DNA of 64,000 nucleotides, from contig NZ_MECL01000211.1 in the NCBI RefSeq assembly GCF_014596445.1, positions 27,745 to 91,744 of the forward strand, written 5' to 3'. Each line of letters starts with the position of its first letter. Position 1 is the first letter of the stretch. This stretch comes from Streptomyces sp. CBMA29. Its GTDB lineage: Bacteria; Actinomycetota; Actinomycetes; Streptomycetales; Streptomycetaceae. The translations under genes and the position numbers were made by a program. Positions 49,582 to 58,330 of this stretch are shown here, piece by piece. Below the pieces are notes generated by a model, which was not told where the DNA came from, did not search any database, and worked only from the letters and a program-made list of their open reading frames with translations.

Positions 49582-50853
49582 TCAGGCAACGAGCAGGCAG
49601 GAGTCCCAGGCAGAGCAGGGCGGCGTGGTGGTGGTGACGAGGAGGGCGAGGGCTGTCCCGGCGGCACCGTTGAGGAAGCCGGGCCCTGTTTCCTCGTCCT
49701 CCATGGCAGCCTTCGCAGCGTCGTGCGGATCGGTGCCGGGCGGGCAGATCGAGGCCGTCAGCGCCGGTATGGCTGCACGGAGCTGTGCGCGCATTGGGCC
49801 TGTGGTGTCTTCGGCGACTCGGGATGCGAGGTGGGCGAGGCCGGCGAAGCCGTGGCACAGGCCGTTGTCGGACGTCGCCTTGAGTTGCAAGGGGTCGGTG
49901 AGGGCGGTCGCGAGAGCGTTTTCCGACTCGGCCTGGAGAGCGTCATCGCCCAGCGCGCGGGCCGCGAGTTGGCGGGCGCGGGCCAGTCCCGCGGTTCCGT
50001 AGCACCAGGAGGGTCGGAGCAGCCCGGACGGGGCGAGGCGATGGTCTCGCAGTTCGGCGCGGGTGACCCAGTACGGCCAGGCGATGCCGACGCCGGTTGG
50101 CTCCCGCCAGCGGTCCAGCCAGGCCAGGACGGACCGCATCGCGTCGAAGTGGCCGGGCACGAATGTGCCGCGGCGGGCAGCGAGCGCAAGGAAGGAGAGG
50201 ACACCGCCGACCCCATGCGCGAGACCGTTATTGCCGTGTCCTCCGGGGAACCGCTCGTCGGGTCGGCCGGAGGGGCCGCTTGGCGTCCACCACCCGGGCA
50301 GAATCTCGTCCTTGAGGCTCACGGGCTGGACCAGGCGCACGCAGTAGTCGAGGACAGCGCGGACAGTTGAGCCGGACGGATCACGGCGAAGCAGGTAGGC
50401 CCCGTACCCGACCAGGCCGCGGATCGTGTCGAACTCCGCGAGCTGCGGCAGGTATCCGGCGTCCATCCGTCGGTGTGCTGCATCCAGGCGTCGGAGGGTA
50501 TCCGTGGTGATCTTCCCGTCCAAGGCGGCGAGGGCGCTCTCGTAGGGTCCGGGTTGGTGCTCGACGGCGCAGGCCACGGCGTGGGCGAGGGCGGGCGCCC
50601 CGTAGAAGGGGTGGCTGTCGGGGCCGCTCGTGAGCGGCTCTGAGGTAGCGACCGCCAGCCAGTCGTGAGCATGCCGCCACGGTCCCAGGCCGCGGGCGGC
50701 TCGCTCAATGTGGAGCAGGGCGATCCCTATGGGCCCGTACGCCAGATGCTGCCGGTCGGTGGTGAGGGTGCGGGCGCCGACCGGGGCGGTCGCGGGGTCG
50801 GCCAGCAGGTCGGCGATGGCCTCTCCCATCGCCGTCACGCGGGGGCGCGTCAT
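49582..50853 (-). CDS. LanC-like lanthipeptide cyclase
   Basis: 423 residues from ATG 50853, overlapping the LanB stop by 4 bp. It has the alpha-toroid pattern with repeated 'HG..G' and 'YG.AG' loops: 'GGHGNNGLAHGVGGVLSFLALAAR', 'SWCYGTAGLARARQ' and 'LCHGFAGLAHLASRVA'. The Cys of SWCYG and the Cys-His of LCHG are the three zinc ligands that activate the core thiols, and the catalytic His region is kept. It should catalyse addition of Cys to dehydrated Ser/Thr in the precursor at 54182. Confidence 0.92.
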   Translation of the reverse strand: MTRPRVTAMGEAIADLLADPATAPVGARTLTTDRQHLAYGPIGIALLHIERAARGLGPWRHAHDWLAVATSEPLTSGPDSHPFYGAPALAHAVACAVEHQPGPYESALAALDGKITTDTLRRLDAAHRRMDAGYLPQLAEFDTIRGLVGYGAYLLRRDPSGSTVRAVLDYCVRLVQPVSLKDEILPGWWTPSGPSGRPDERFPGGHGNNGLAHGVGGVLSFLALAARRGTFVPGHFDAMRSVLAWLDRWREPTGVGIAWPYWVTRAELRDHRLAPSGLLRPSWCYGTAGLARARQLAARALGDDALQAESENALATALTDPLQLKATSDNGLCHGFAGLAHLASRVAEDTTGPMRAQLRAAIPALTASICPPGTDPHDAAKAAMEDEETGPGFLNGAAGTALALLVTTTTPPCSAWDSCLLVA

Positions 50854-53800
50854 CGTGTCCTCCGTGACATCCAGGCCAGGGCGGCGGCGCGCGTGAGGTA
50901 CAGGCAGACGGCTTCTTCGGCGAAGTCGACGGTCAGGTGGCGGACGAAGTGGACGTGCAGCAGCGAGGACAGGACATCGTCCGGGCGGATGCCTTGGGTG
51001 TCCAGGCTGGGAAGGTGGGTCCGGTAGGCGGCGACCGCTGTGTCGCGATCGGCCCACGCTTCCACGACTGACTGCCCGCCAGGCTGGCCGCGCAGGGCGG
51101 CCCAGTCGTCGGACGGGTCGGCCAGCCGTACCGTTTCGGTGAACTGCGGTCGCGGCACCCGGACGGGCGCGGCGGCGGGGATCTGCTGGATCAGCCAGCG
51201 CATCGCGGCTTCGGTGCTGCCGAGGAACGCGGCGGCGATAGCGATGGTGTGGGCGGCGACCAGGGCTCGCTGAGGGGGGCGTTGACGCTGGCCGAGTTGG
51301 GTGACCACCGCGCGCGAGTCGGTGCGGAACACCTCCTCGACGGCGTCCCAGGCCGGTCCGGACCCCCAGCGGCCGGTCTCACGGTAGGAGGTGGGGAGGC
51401 GTAAGTCCGCGAGCAGGCCGGCATCGCGTAGTTCGTTGGCCCAGGTGCCGATGGTGCGGGCTGTCTCGGCGAACGCGTCGGGCGAGGGCAGGGCGATCCG
51501 CAGCCGAAGGTGGTGGTCGGGGTCGCGGAAGCGGATGAACCACCAGGGTCGGCCGCCGAGCCGGTCGAGGAGGTCGGGGACACGGGCGAGGATCGTGTCT
51601 TGACGGCGCAGGTCGCCGTAGAGGGTGGCCAGCAGGAGGGAGGAGACGCCCGGGGTCTGGATCTGGTCCGGGGAGAAGGTCCGGGCCAGGGTGGGGGTCG
51701 GCAGCACGGGCCAGGCCGGTGGCCGGGTGGCTTTGAGGGGCACGACGACTTCGTGCGCGCGGCCGTCGCACCAGCCGTAGGCGTCGGCGGCCGGGGCCTC
51801 CACCAGTACCGCCGAGGGTGCGCCGTTCAGGTGGAGACGCAGCAGAGTTCGGTGCGCCGCGTGTGTCAGGTCCAAGAGCAACAGTCGGTCGCCTTCGGCC
51901 AGGTGAACCCGCGCAGGCATCCGCCGGCGGGACCGCCAGTCCTCAAGGGCGGCGTCCCACAGGGGTTGGGGGTCGTTGCGTCCGGGCAGCTCGGCAGCTT
52001 CCAGCCGCCATCGCGCCGGAGCCAGCACGGTTCGTCCGTATCGGACCCGGGGCAGGAACGGCATGGCGTTCGCGGCGCCCCAGTCGAACGAGGTGACTTG
52101 CGCGCACTGGGCGCGGGACAGCTCGGTGAGGAACCGGACGAGCGGCGGCGTGTGCTCCTTGAGGTTCAGCGCGTGCATGCCCACGGCCTCGATTCGCTGC
52201 CCGCGTTCGGGCGCGGCCAGGTACATGCGGCGCCCGTCGCACGCCACCGCCAAGTCGTCGGGGGTGAGGACGTCGCCGCCCGCGGCTCGATGCTCCTGGA
52301 TGCTGATCACGGTGGGCAGAACCTGGGGGGTGCGCGTGACGTGGGCACTGGCGGGATGCAGCGGCGGGAAGGAGAGCTGGGCGGCGATGGTGCCGGCGTC
52401 GGCGGCCGGGAGGTCGGCCAGATCCGCTGCCAGCCGCTTCCGGTCTTCGTGGGCCAGCACGCTGAGGAAACGACCGGTGGTAACGCCGGCGCCCCGAGAC
52501 ACGCTCGTCAACTCCACGAGGAATCGACCGCGTTGTAGCTCTTCGACGCTGACAGCGTGCACACGGACGCCGACCTCCAGGTGCGGGGGCACCCTCGGTT
52601 GGTCCGGTCCCAGATCGAGCGCCGCGATCAGCTCGTCGGTGAGGACCACTTCGTCGTGGCCATCGAGCACAGCGGCCTGCGCGAGCCGCAGGAGCGTGTC
52701 GTGGCGTTCGTTGAGCCGGGATCGGCGGGTGTCGGCGGTCGCCCCTGGGTAACCGTCCGGGAAGCCTGTGCCGCTGTCGCAGATGACGTCGGCGAGCGGC
52801 ACCATCGTGCCGATGCCGTACCGCTCGTAGAACCTGCGCTGGTACGCCTTCCACGCCGCCGTCCCGTGCGGCAGTGGACTGATCCGTGTCAGGACGTCAG
52901 CGGCGCGCTCGATCTCGTGGGCGACCTGCTCAGTAAGTTCAACTCTGGAGTCCAGACGCACGTCGAGGGCGAGGGGGTGTCGGCGCAGGCCGGGGGCCAG
53001 AGCCCGCATCCGGGCGGCGGTACGGGCCCGGCCGGTGCGCGAGCGGCAGTCGTGCAGGTCCTCTCGTACCGCGCGCAGTTCACGGACCACGTCGGCGGCC
53101 TCGGTCATGGAATTGACGTCCACGACGTGAAGCTGATTCAGCAGGTAGTCCAATGCGTCGGGCTCGGTGCTCGGTGCGTGCAGGCTGGTGATCAGCGCGT
53201 GGTTGCGGACCAGCCCGTGCACGAGTCCCCGTGCCCTTTCCCGGCCAGCTGCGGGAAAGTCGGCGGTGAGCTTGTCGCAGAGGACGCCCGCGCAGACGGG
53301 CTCGCGGGCCGCTTCCATGATCACCCGCACGGGTTCGGTAAGGGCCGTGGAAGCCTCGACCGCTCGCCGCCGTGCGCTGTTGGTGTCGGACTCGTACGGC
53401 ACAACCAGCTGCCCGCCGCGTACCTGCACGGTGTTGTTGAGGATCACCGGCAGGCGCTCCAGCAGTTCGGGGAATGACTCCAGCCGTTCGACGACGGCCG
53501 CTAGCCACTCCGCGCTGGCCCGCGCGACGACCGTGTGCTCCGAACCCCACGCCGCGCCTGCCCGCGGTCCGAAGGCGGCCGGCGCGACGCCGGCGAACAG
53601 GCCGAACGGCGTGGCCCGCTGCTCGGCGCGCAGGACGTAGCGGGCCACCGAAGCAGCGGCACGGCGCACCTCACGCTCGGCCGGCTCGTCGGCGAGGCAC
53701 AGCGCGCCAACCTGCGAGGCCAAGACAGGGCTGGCGTGCTCCAATGCCTCGGCCACGTCCTCCTGAGACCAGGCAGCCCGCAACCATTCCAGCCGACTAC

Positions 53801-53918
53801 GTGCGCCACGCGGGGAGGAATCGGCGAGGTCGGGGGCCGCTGGCACAGGGAGTTCCGGTCGAGCGACGGCACGGACGAGTGCGGTCCGACTGGCACGGAA
53901 TACGGTCCTCGACGCCAT
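50850..53918 (-). CDS. Full-length class I lanthipeptide dehydratase (LanB)
   Basis: 1022 residues from ATG 53918, with AGGAGG 5 bp upstream. The glutamylation domain starts at the N-terminus ('ASRTALVRAVARPELPVPAAPD', 'YVLRAEQRATPFGLFAGVAP') and continues with 'HLEVGVRVHAVSVEELQRGRF' and 'LVRFLTELSRAQCAQVTSFDWG'. The C-terminal elimination domain (about 730-1020) includes 'WWFIRFRDPDHHLRLRI', 'PTSYRETGRWGSGPAWDAVEEVFRTDS' and 'LLHVHFVRHL'. So both halves are in one protein. It uses glutamyl-tRNA to dehydrate Ser/Thr of the FxLD precursor. Start lies 87 bp after the precursor stop, beyond a hairpin. Confidence 0.94.
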   Translation of the reverse strand: MASRTVFRASRTALVRAVARPELPVPAAPDLADSSPRGARSRLEWLRAAWSQEDVAEALEHASPVLASQVGALCLADEPAEREVRRAAASVARYVLRAEQRATPFGLFAGVAPAAFGPRAGAAWGSEHTVVARASAEWLAAVVERLESFPELLERLPVILNNTVQVRGGQLVVPYESDTNSARRRAVEASTALTEPVRVIMEAAREPVCAGVLCDKLTADFPAAGRERARGLVHGLVRNHALITSLHAPSTEPDALDYLLNQLHVVDVNSMTEAADVVRELRAVREDLHDCRSRTGRARTAARMRALAPGLRRHPLALDVRLDSRVELTEQVAHEIERAADVLTRISPLPHGTAAWKAYQRRFYERYGIGTMVPLADVICDSGTGFPDGYPGATADTRRSRLNERHDTLLRLAQAAVLDGHDEVVLTDELIAALDLGPDQPRVPPHLEVGVRVHAVSVEELQRGRFLVELTSVSRGAGVTTGRFLSVLAHEDRKRLAADLADLPAADAGTIAAQLSFPPLHPASAHVTRTPQVLPTVISIQEHRAAGGDVLTPDDLAVACDGRRMYLAAPERGQRIEAVGMHALNLKEHTPPLVRFLTELSRAQCAQVTSFDWGAANAMPFLPRVRYGRTVLAPARWRLEAAELPGRNDPQPLWDAALEDWRSRRRMPARVHLAEGDRLLLLDLTHAAHRTLLRLHLNGAPSAVLVEAPAADAYGWCDGRAHEVVVPLKATRPPAWPVLPTPTLARTFSPDQIQTPGVSSLLLATLYGDLRRQDTILARVPDLLDRLGGRPWWFIRFRDPDHHLRLRIALPSPDAFAETARTIGTWANELRDAGLLADLRLPTSYRETGRWGSGPAWDAVEEVFRTDSRAVVTQLGQRQRPPQRALVAAHTIAIAAAFLGSTEAAMRWLIQQIPAAAPVRVPRPQFTETVRLADPSDDWAALRGQPGGQSVVEAWADRDTAVAAYRTHLPSLDTQGIRPDDVLSSLLHVHFVRHLTVDFAEEAVCLYLTRAAALAWMSRRTR

Positions 53919-53945
53919 CACAACCTCCTGATCAGCCTGACGGGT

Positions 53946-53985
53946 GGCCGGTGCCTTCACGCTGTGGGCCGTGAAGGCACCGGCC
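53946..53985 (-). terminator. Strong hairpin between precursor and LanB genes (attenuator)
   Basis: Perfect 15-bp arms GGCCGGTGCCTTCAC (53946-53960) and GTGAAGGCACCGGCC (53971-53985) flank a 10-nt loop. It starts 20 nt after the precursor stop, 27 nt before the LanB start. Partial termination here would keep precursor mRNA in excess over enzyme mRNA. Confidence 0.8.
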
Positions 53986-54005
53986 TGGGTTCCCTGCGCC
54001 TACGG

Positions 54006-54182
54006 TCAGGCCACGCTGGAGACGCACGCGCCGCAGGTCGAGCCGCAGCCGTCGTCCGTCAGGTTGACCAGGCCGGCGGGGTCGCCGACCTCGACCAAGG
54101 TGACGTCCAGCTCGAAGCCGTCCGTCGCGGCCGGGTCCGGGCACACCGGCTGCGCCTGGGTGGTGTGCTGCACGTTCGTCAT
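54006..54182 (-). CDS. FxLD-family lanthipeptide precursor, 58 aa
   Basis: ATG 54182 follows GAGGGAG. The leader contains the family motif FxLD in 'DGFELDVTLVEVGDP'. The core is Ser/Thr/Cys-rich: 'GLVNLTDDGCGSTCGACVSS' plus VA, with three Cys and several Ser/Thr for lanthionine rings. 'NLTDDGCG' offers Asp residues for the methyltransferase. The gene stands first in the operon, before LanB, LanC, the methyltransferase fusion and a helical protein. No protease or dedicated exporter gene was seen nearby. Confidence 0.93.
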   Translation of the reverse strand: MTNVQHTTQAQPVCPDPAATDGFELDVTLVEVGDPAGLVNLTDDGCGSTCGACVSSVA

Positions 54183-54421
54183 AGCAACTCCCTCTGGTGA
54201 GTCGTGGAACAGAAATGGTTCTCTGGCGACAGCCGTGCGGAGCGTAGGCATGCGCCTACGACGCGGCGGCAGTTCCTTGCCACCGGCCCGAGATCCTTGG
54301 CCCGCAAAGGGGGTGCAGGGCCGGTGCACCTCGGGACGGTGTCTGGCACCGCCTGACGAGCCGGGCTCGAAGCAACCGGTCCGCCGGGCGGCAATCTGTG
54401 GGCGGTGTCAGCGCCTGTCCG
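54183..54421. promoter_or_regulatory. Upstream region of the lanthipeptide operon
   Basis: 240 bp between the precursor start and the stop of the minus-strand EEP gene must hold the operon promoter. No clear -35/-10 pair or terminator could be assigned by eye. Confidence 0.4.
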
Positions 54422-55408
54422 TCAGGCCGCGGCAGGGACAGATGTCGGCGTCAGGGCGTCGCGCAGCAGGTCGCGGTCGAAGGAGGCGACCAAGAGCGCA
54501 TGGTCAGAGACCGCCGCAACGTCCTCGTTGGCCACGACTTCAAAGGACACCAGCGCGTCAGCAACTCGTGCGGTCGCGTAGAGGCGGTCGATGCGGCTGC
54601 GGCGCCCCTGGTCGCTGCGCCAAAGGCTTGCGGTCGCCGCGAATCCATCCTCTTCGAGGAGGTCCGTGGCCGAGTGGTGGCCAAGCTCGACGTAAACGGG
54701 GTTAGCGCCTGGGGTCCTGCCAGCCAGGATCTTGTCCGGCCGGGTATCGGAGACGGCGGCCCCGTCGGGGCCGAGGATCGTCCGGTGGTGGAAGTGGTTG
54801 GGATCGGTGACGGCGGACCAATCGGGCAGGGGGACGACTTCCTCGTCCGTCCGGTGGGGGTAGGAGTTGCAGTCACCGCCGATCAGGACCTCCCGGCCGC
54901 CGGCGGCGATGGTGACGAGGCGACGAGCCTCGCGCTCCCGGGTCGCCGGGTCATAGGAGCACAGATGGAAGCTAGCCAGGCTGAGCGGCTTAGTACCGGG
55001 CTCGCCGCGAAGCCGTACGACCGGGTTGGTGATCGGATGCCACCCGTTGGAGACGTGGGTGTAGCTGGCGAGCACTTCGAACATGCTCGTGTCCACGAAC
55101 ACGGCGGTCGGGTTGGGGCTCTCGGGGGTCGCCGGGCTCAGGAAGCACTGGAGCGGGCCGATCGCGGCAGCTTCTTCGTAGAGGTCGGCCGCGCCGTCGA
55201 GGGCCGCGTGCGTCAGTTCCTGGCGGAGCATGATGTACGGCCGGTACGAACGCAAGATGTCCATGGCGAGGTGGCGGCGGTCCTGGTTCGCCCCGGCCCG
55301 GTGGCCCGCGTGACCGTTGTGCTCGACGTTCCAGCAGGCAACACGCACTAAGTCGTCCCTGTCGGACACGGAGATCCCCTCATTTCGCGGGTCGAGTGGT
55401 GCACTCAT
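54422..55408 (-). CDS. Endonuclease/exonuclease/phosphatase (EEP)-family protein
   Basis: 328 residues. EEP motifs are readable: 'VRVACWNVEHNGHAG' (first strand and metal Asn), 'YIMLRQELTH' (metal Glu), 'VLIGGDCNSYP' (catalytic GDxN), 'SRIDRLYAT' and 'VAAVSDHALLVASF' (SDH). No signal peptide, so it acts in the cytoplasm, on nucleic acid or a phosphoester. It is the last gene of a tightly packed minus-strand operon (57159-54422), 17 bp after the previous stop. A terminator before the lanthipeptide promoter was not evident. Confidence 0.88.
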   Translation of the reverse strand: MSAPLDPRNEGISVSDRDDLVRVACWNVEHNGHAGHRAGANQDRRHLAMDILRSYRPYIMLRQELTHAALDGAADLYEEAAAIGPLQCFLSPATPESPNPTAVFVDTSMFEVLASYTHVSNGWHPITNPVVRLRGEPGTKPLSLASFHLCSYDPATREREARRLVTIAAGGREVLIGGDCNSYPHRTDEEVVPLPDWSAVTDPNHFHHRTILGPDGAAVSDTRPDKILAGRTPGANPVYVELGHHSATDLLEEDGFAATASLWRSDQGRRSRIDRLYATARVADALVSFEVVANEDVAAVSDHALLVASFDRDLLRDALTPTSVPAAA

Positions 55409-55425
55409 CAGGCGTGATCCTTCGA

Positions 55426-55692
55426 TTAGGGCTGGTCACAGCAGCTCGGGTAAGGGCTTGAGGACGCAGAACGTCTTGGACTGCGCGCGGCGGGGACGTG
55501 CGGCAGCGGTCGGCGAGGCGGCACTATCTCCCCGCTGGGCAGCAACTCCCCCAGGTCTTCGAAGATGAGCACGCCGTTGCACAACAGCGCCCAGCCTTGC
55601 TCCGGAGCGTGGGCCACGGAGCAAGCCGCGTCCCGGTCTGGCGCGCCCGCTTCCGGGCAGACCGGCTCGTGGGTGCACGGGCGGCTCATCAT
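55426..55692 (-). CDS. DUF5999-like small protein
   Basis: 88 residues; ATG 55692 overlaps the stop of the upstream gene (ATGA). The pattern 'CTHEPVCPEAGAPDRDAACSVAHAPEQGWALLCNGVLIFEDLGELLPSGEI' (read in parts) is that of DUF5999, with 'HxPEQGWxLLCNGVLxFEDTGELLP'. These proteins are widespread in Streptomyces next to RsbW-like ATPases and XRE regulators, as here. Function unknown. Confidence 0.78.
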   Translation of the reverse strand: MMSRPCTHEPVCPEAGAPDRDAACSVAHAPEQGWALLCNGVLIFEDLGELLPSGEIVPPRRPLPHVPAARSPRRSASSSPYPSCCDQP

Positions 55693-56219
55693 CGGCAGCC
55701 TCTCGACGCCTGATTTCGCAGATCCGGTGCGAACTGGTGGTCGGCCGACGGAGCTTCCGGCCTGACCGTGGGCGTGCCGGAGGCCCAGCAGAGCGACCGC
55801 TCCGGTCGCCTCATCTCAGCGTTGGCTGCGTAGCCGTAGAAGCGCAGCCTTTCGCGGTGGCCCGCGAACAAGTCCGGCGGTTTCTCCCCCCACTCCACAA
55901 GCCACCTGTCGGTGCCCACCGGCAGGGCCAGGTCCACCCGGACCAGAGGGAATCCGGGGATGTCCCGCAGGGCGGCACGGATTGCCAGGGCAACGGCCAC
56001 CGAACTGGTCTCGATACGGCCCCCACGGCGGCACCCTCCGACCGGTACTGCCAGGAGGGGGATGCGGAACACGCGCAGGGCTACGCTGCCGCGCAGGAGG
56101 TCGCGGTCGTGGATGCGAGAAGCTACGGACTCGAAGTCGTACGCCGCCGTAGCCGGCAGCACCGCGATGGTCAGCGCAGGTAGCCGGACCTCGTACCGCT
56201 GGGTCGCTTCATGGGTCAC
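55689..56219 (-). CDS. Hypothetical protein, 176 aa
   Basis: The protein begins MTHEATQRYEVRLPALTIAV and appears mixed alpha/beta with 'GSVALRVFRIPLLAVPVGG', 'IETSSVAVALAIRAALRDI' and 'VDLALPVGTDRWLVEWG'. No domain is recognised. Both ends are coupled by 4-bp overlaps to neighbours, so it belongs to the operon of the RsbW-like ATPase, the next gene and the EEP protein. Confidence 0.65.
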   Translation of the reverse strand: MTHEATQRYEVRLPALTIAVLPATAAYDFESVASRIHDRDLLRGSVALRVFRIPLLAVPVGGCRRGGRIETSSVAVALAIRAALRDIPGFPLVRVDLALPVGTDRWLVEWGEKPPDLFAGHRERLRFYGYAANAEMRRPERSLCWASGTPTVRPEAPSADHQFAPDLRNQASRGCR

Positions 56220-56659
56220 GGCAGATCCTCCAGGAGCTCATCCAGCAGATCGGACACGGTCACGGCAAGGCGCCGCAGGTGGACGAGGGCCGCAGGGAAG
56301 TCAGCGGGGAACCTCTGCGTCAGGAGGCCGAACGACACTTCGAGGCGTTCTGGAGAGACCCCGCTGCCGGACCGCTGGGACACGAACACGATTCGCCGGA
56401 AAGCGGCATGAAGGCGCGGCCGAATGGTGGCGATCTCGGCTGCCGTGAGGTCGCCGGCGTACACGCCGAGAACGGACTCCAGATCCTCGAAGACCAGGTC
56501 AACGCTCGGTGTGCCGGGAGACTCCAGAAGGAACCGCTGCCTAAGTCCGGCCAGCACTCGGGCCGTCACCAGAGTGCTGTCGTCCGCGACGGTCACAAGA
56601 GGATCGGCAGCGACGTGGGTGGCGACGGTCTCCCGGGGAGCGAGCGTGCTGTGGCTCAT
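56216..56659 (-). CDS. Hypothetical helical protein, 147 aa
   Basis: ATG 56659 overlaps the ATPase stop (ATGA); the longer open frame upstream is a shadow. The product is mostly helical with 'TLVTARVLAGLRQRFLLESPG', 'DLVFEDLESVLGVYAGDL' and a C-terminal helix pair ending 'TVSDLLDELLEDLP'. No family recognised. It may be the partner of the RsbW-like ATPase, in the way small proteins pair with such ATPases elsewhere in Streptomyces. Confidence 0.65.
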   Translation of the reverse strand: MSHSTLAPRETVATHVAADPLVTVADDSTLVTARVLAGLRQRFLLESPGTPSVDLVFEDLESVLGVYAGDLTAAEIATIRPRLHAAFRRIVFVSQRSGSGVSPERLEVSFGLLTQRFPADFPAALVHLRRLAVTVSDLLDELLEDLP

Positions 56660-57159
56660 CGGTGCGCCTGCCGCGGTGCCGGCACTCGCAGGAGACACCA
56701 GGTCCTCTTGCCGTCCTCGCTCACACCCCAGGACTCGGCCAGGGCGCTGACCAGGAGCAGCCCGCGTCCGTTCAGCGCGTCGAGGCTGCTCTCGCGCAGT
56801 TGGGGCCGCTCGGGCGAGCCGTCGTCGACTTCCAGCACCAGCAGTTCCAGGCAGATCACCAGGCGGAGACCGACTTCCCGCTGGGTTCCGTACCGGAATC
56901 CGTTGGTGACGAGTTCGCTGATCAGGAGCTGCGCGTCCTCCACCAGCGCCGACAAGCCCCAGAGGGCCAGCTTCGCCCTTGCGATCTTGCGGAGCTGGCC
57001 GACCCGGACGGCTGTGGAGCCACGAACCTCGCCCCCCTCGGTCAGGGGTTCGCGTTCGACCGTCATAGAGACGTCTTCCAGGACCTCGGGTAAGGCGTCT
57101 GCCGGGCTTCCGGAGTGCAGCTCCGCAAGGATCTCCCGGCTCAGTGCAGTGACAGCCAT
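56656..57159 (-). CDS. RsbW-like ATP-binding regulatory protein
   Basis: 167 residues. The GHKL ATPase fold is visible: N-box 'VEDAQLLISELVTNGFRYG' (catalytic Glu and Asn), G1 'LEVDDGSPERP' and G2 'ALNGRGLLLVSALAESWGV', ending in 'GKRTWCLLRV'. It lacks a sensor or receiver, as in anti-sigma kinases. It is first in the five-gene minus-strand operon and divergent from the XRE/DUF397 pair, a very common Streptomyces arrangement whose role is not established. Confidence 0.87.
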   Translation of the reverse strand: MAVTALSREILAELHSGSPADALPEVLEDVSMTVEREPLTEGGEVRGSTAVRVGQLRKIARAKLALWGLSALVEDAQLLISELVTNGFRYGTQREVGLRLVICLELLVLEVDDGSPERPQLRESSLDALNGRGLLLVSALAESWGVSEDGKRTWCLLRVPAPRQAHR

Positions 57160-57435
57160 GCCTCGCCTCTTCGCAGCTCAGAAGGAGGACCGTGGCTGAA
57201 CCTGACCCAATGTTCCGGTCGTTTCTGCCACGCCCCTGCCCGTGTTCGTGCTGGCTCAACTACCGTGGCCTGTCATCTCATTGGGCTGCAACCGAATCGC
57301 CGCTGAAATTTCAGGGAGGACCCATATTGGAATATTCATGGGCTTGCACAGGAAGTGTTGATGGCTGCGCAGGGGATGCGACACACTGCGCACGGTGGTT
57401 CACGGCATGCACAGGTGCTTGGGGGTAGTGCACAG
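57160..57435. promoter_or_regulatory. Divergent promoter region for RsbW-like operon and XRE regulator
   Basis: 276 bp, with a relatively AT-rich core near 57295-57365 (AATTTCAGG, TTGGAATATTCATGG). It should contain both promoters. No clear operator repeat identified. Confidence 0.4.
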
Positions 57436-58323
57436 ATGGCAGCGAAGCGAGGCGCCACGGGTCGGCGCCTGGAACTGGGTCTCCAGTTGAAGCAGTTGCG
57501 GGAGAACTGCCCGCCCATCGAGGAGGGCCGCGCCCGTGGGATGACGCGCAGAGCGGCGATTCGCGGGCTCAAGTTGTCGGAGGCCAGCCTCGCCCGGATC
57601 GAGAACGGCGAACTCAACTTCCGCCGTAATCCAGGCGATTTGCGGACGCTCTTGAAGAGGTACGGCGTCACGGACGAGTCGCTGGTCGAGCAGTTGGTCG
57701 AGCTGAACCGCGAGGGGGTGAACGACGAGTGGCTGACGCAGTACCGAAGCGTCATGCCCACCGGAATGCCGCACTACGTAGGGCTTGAAGCGGAAGCGAG
57801 GCTGATCAGCGGCTACCACCCCACGGTGGTGTACGGGCTGCTCCAGACCGAGGCGTACGCCCGAGCCCTGTTCGAAGTGCAGCGCGCGGTCGAGGACACC
57901 ACGAGCGAGTTCATCAAGCGCAACGTCGAACTGCGGATGGAGCGCAAGCGCCGGGTCTTTGAGCGCGAGGACCCCATCCGAACCCGCGTCATCCTGGGTG
58001 AGGCGGCACTGAGGATTCCGGTAGGCGATGATGACGTGATGCGGGATCAGTACCTGGAGATCATCAAGCTGGCGCGAGAGGATCAATTCTCGATCCAGGT
58101 GCTGCCCTTCAGGAGCGGCTACCGATCCAGCAACGACTTCACGATCCTCGACCTGGGGGAGCTGCCAGCCCGGGTGCAGACGGACAATGCTTGGGGCGCC
58201 GTCTCCACCTCGGACAAGCCCCGCGAAGTGGATCGGTTCACTCGCCGGTTCAACGCGATGGTGGGCGTGGCCCTGGGCCTCGAAGAGACCATCGACTTCC
58301 TGGAAGAACTAGCACGAAGGTAG
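57436..58323 (+). CDS. XRE-family regulator with DUF5753 domain
   Basis: 295 residues from ATG 57436 (TTGGGGG upstream); in-frame starts at 57355-57361 would add up to 27 poorly conserved residues. The helix-turn-helix is 'LGLQLKQLRENCPPIEEGRARGMTRRAAIRGLKLSEASLARIENGEL', here with a longer insert than usual. DUF5753 (about 105-290) shows 'YHPTVVYGLLQTEAYARALF', 'RTRVILGEAALRIPVGDDDVMRDQ' and 'IQVLPFRSG'. Paired with the DUF397 gene 7 bp later, a BldB-like/WhiJ-like system type in Streptomyces. Confidence 0.88.
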   Translation: MAAKRGATGRRLELGLQLKQLRENCPPIEEGRARGMTRRAAIRGLKLSEASLARIENGELNFRRNPGDLRTLLKRYGVTDESLVEQLVELNREGVNDEWLTQYRSVMPTGMPHYVGLEAEARLISGYHPTVVYGLLQTEAYARALFEVQRAVEDTTSEFIKRNVELRMERKRRVFEREDPIRTRVILGEAALRIPVGDDDVMRDQYLEIIKLAREDQFSIQVLPFRSGYRSSNDFTILDLGELPARVQTDNAWGAVSTSDKPREVDRFTRRFNAMVGVALGLEETIDFLEELARR

Positions 58324-58330
58324 TAGAGCC

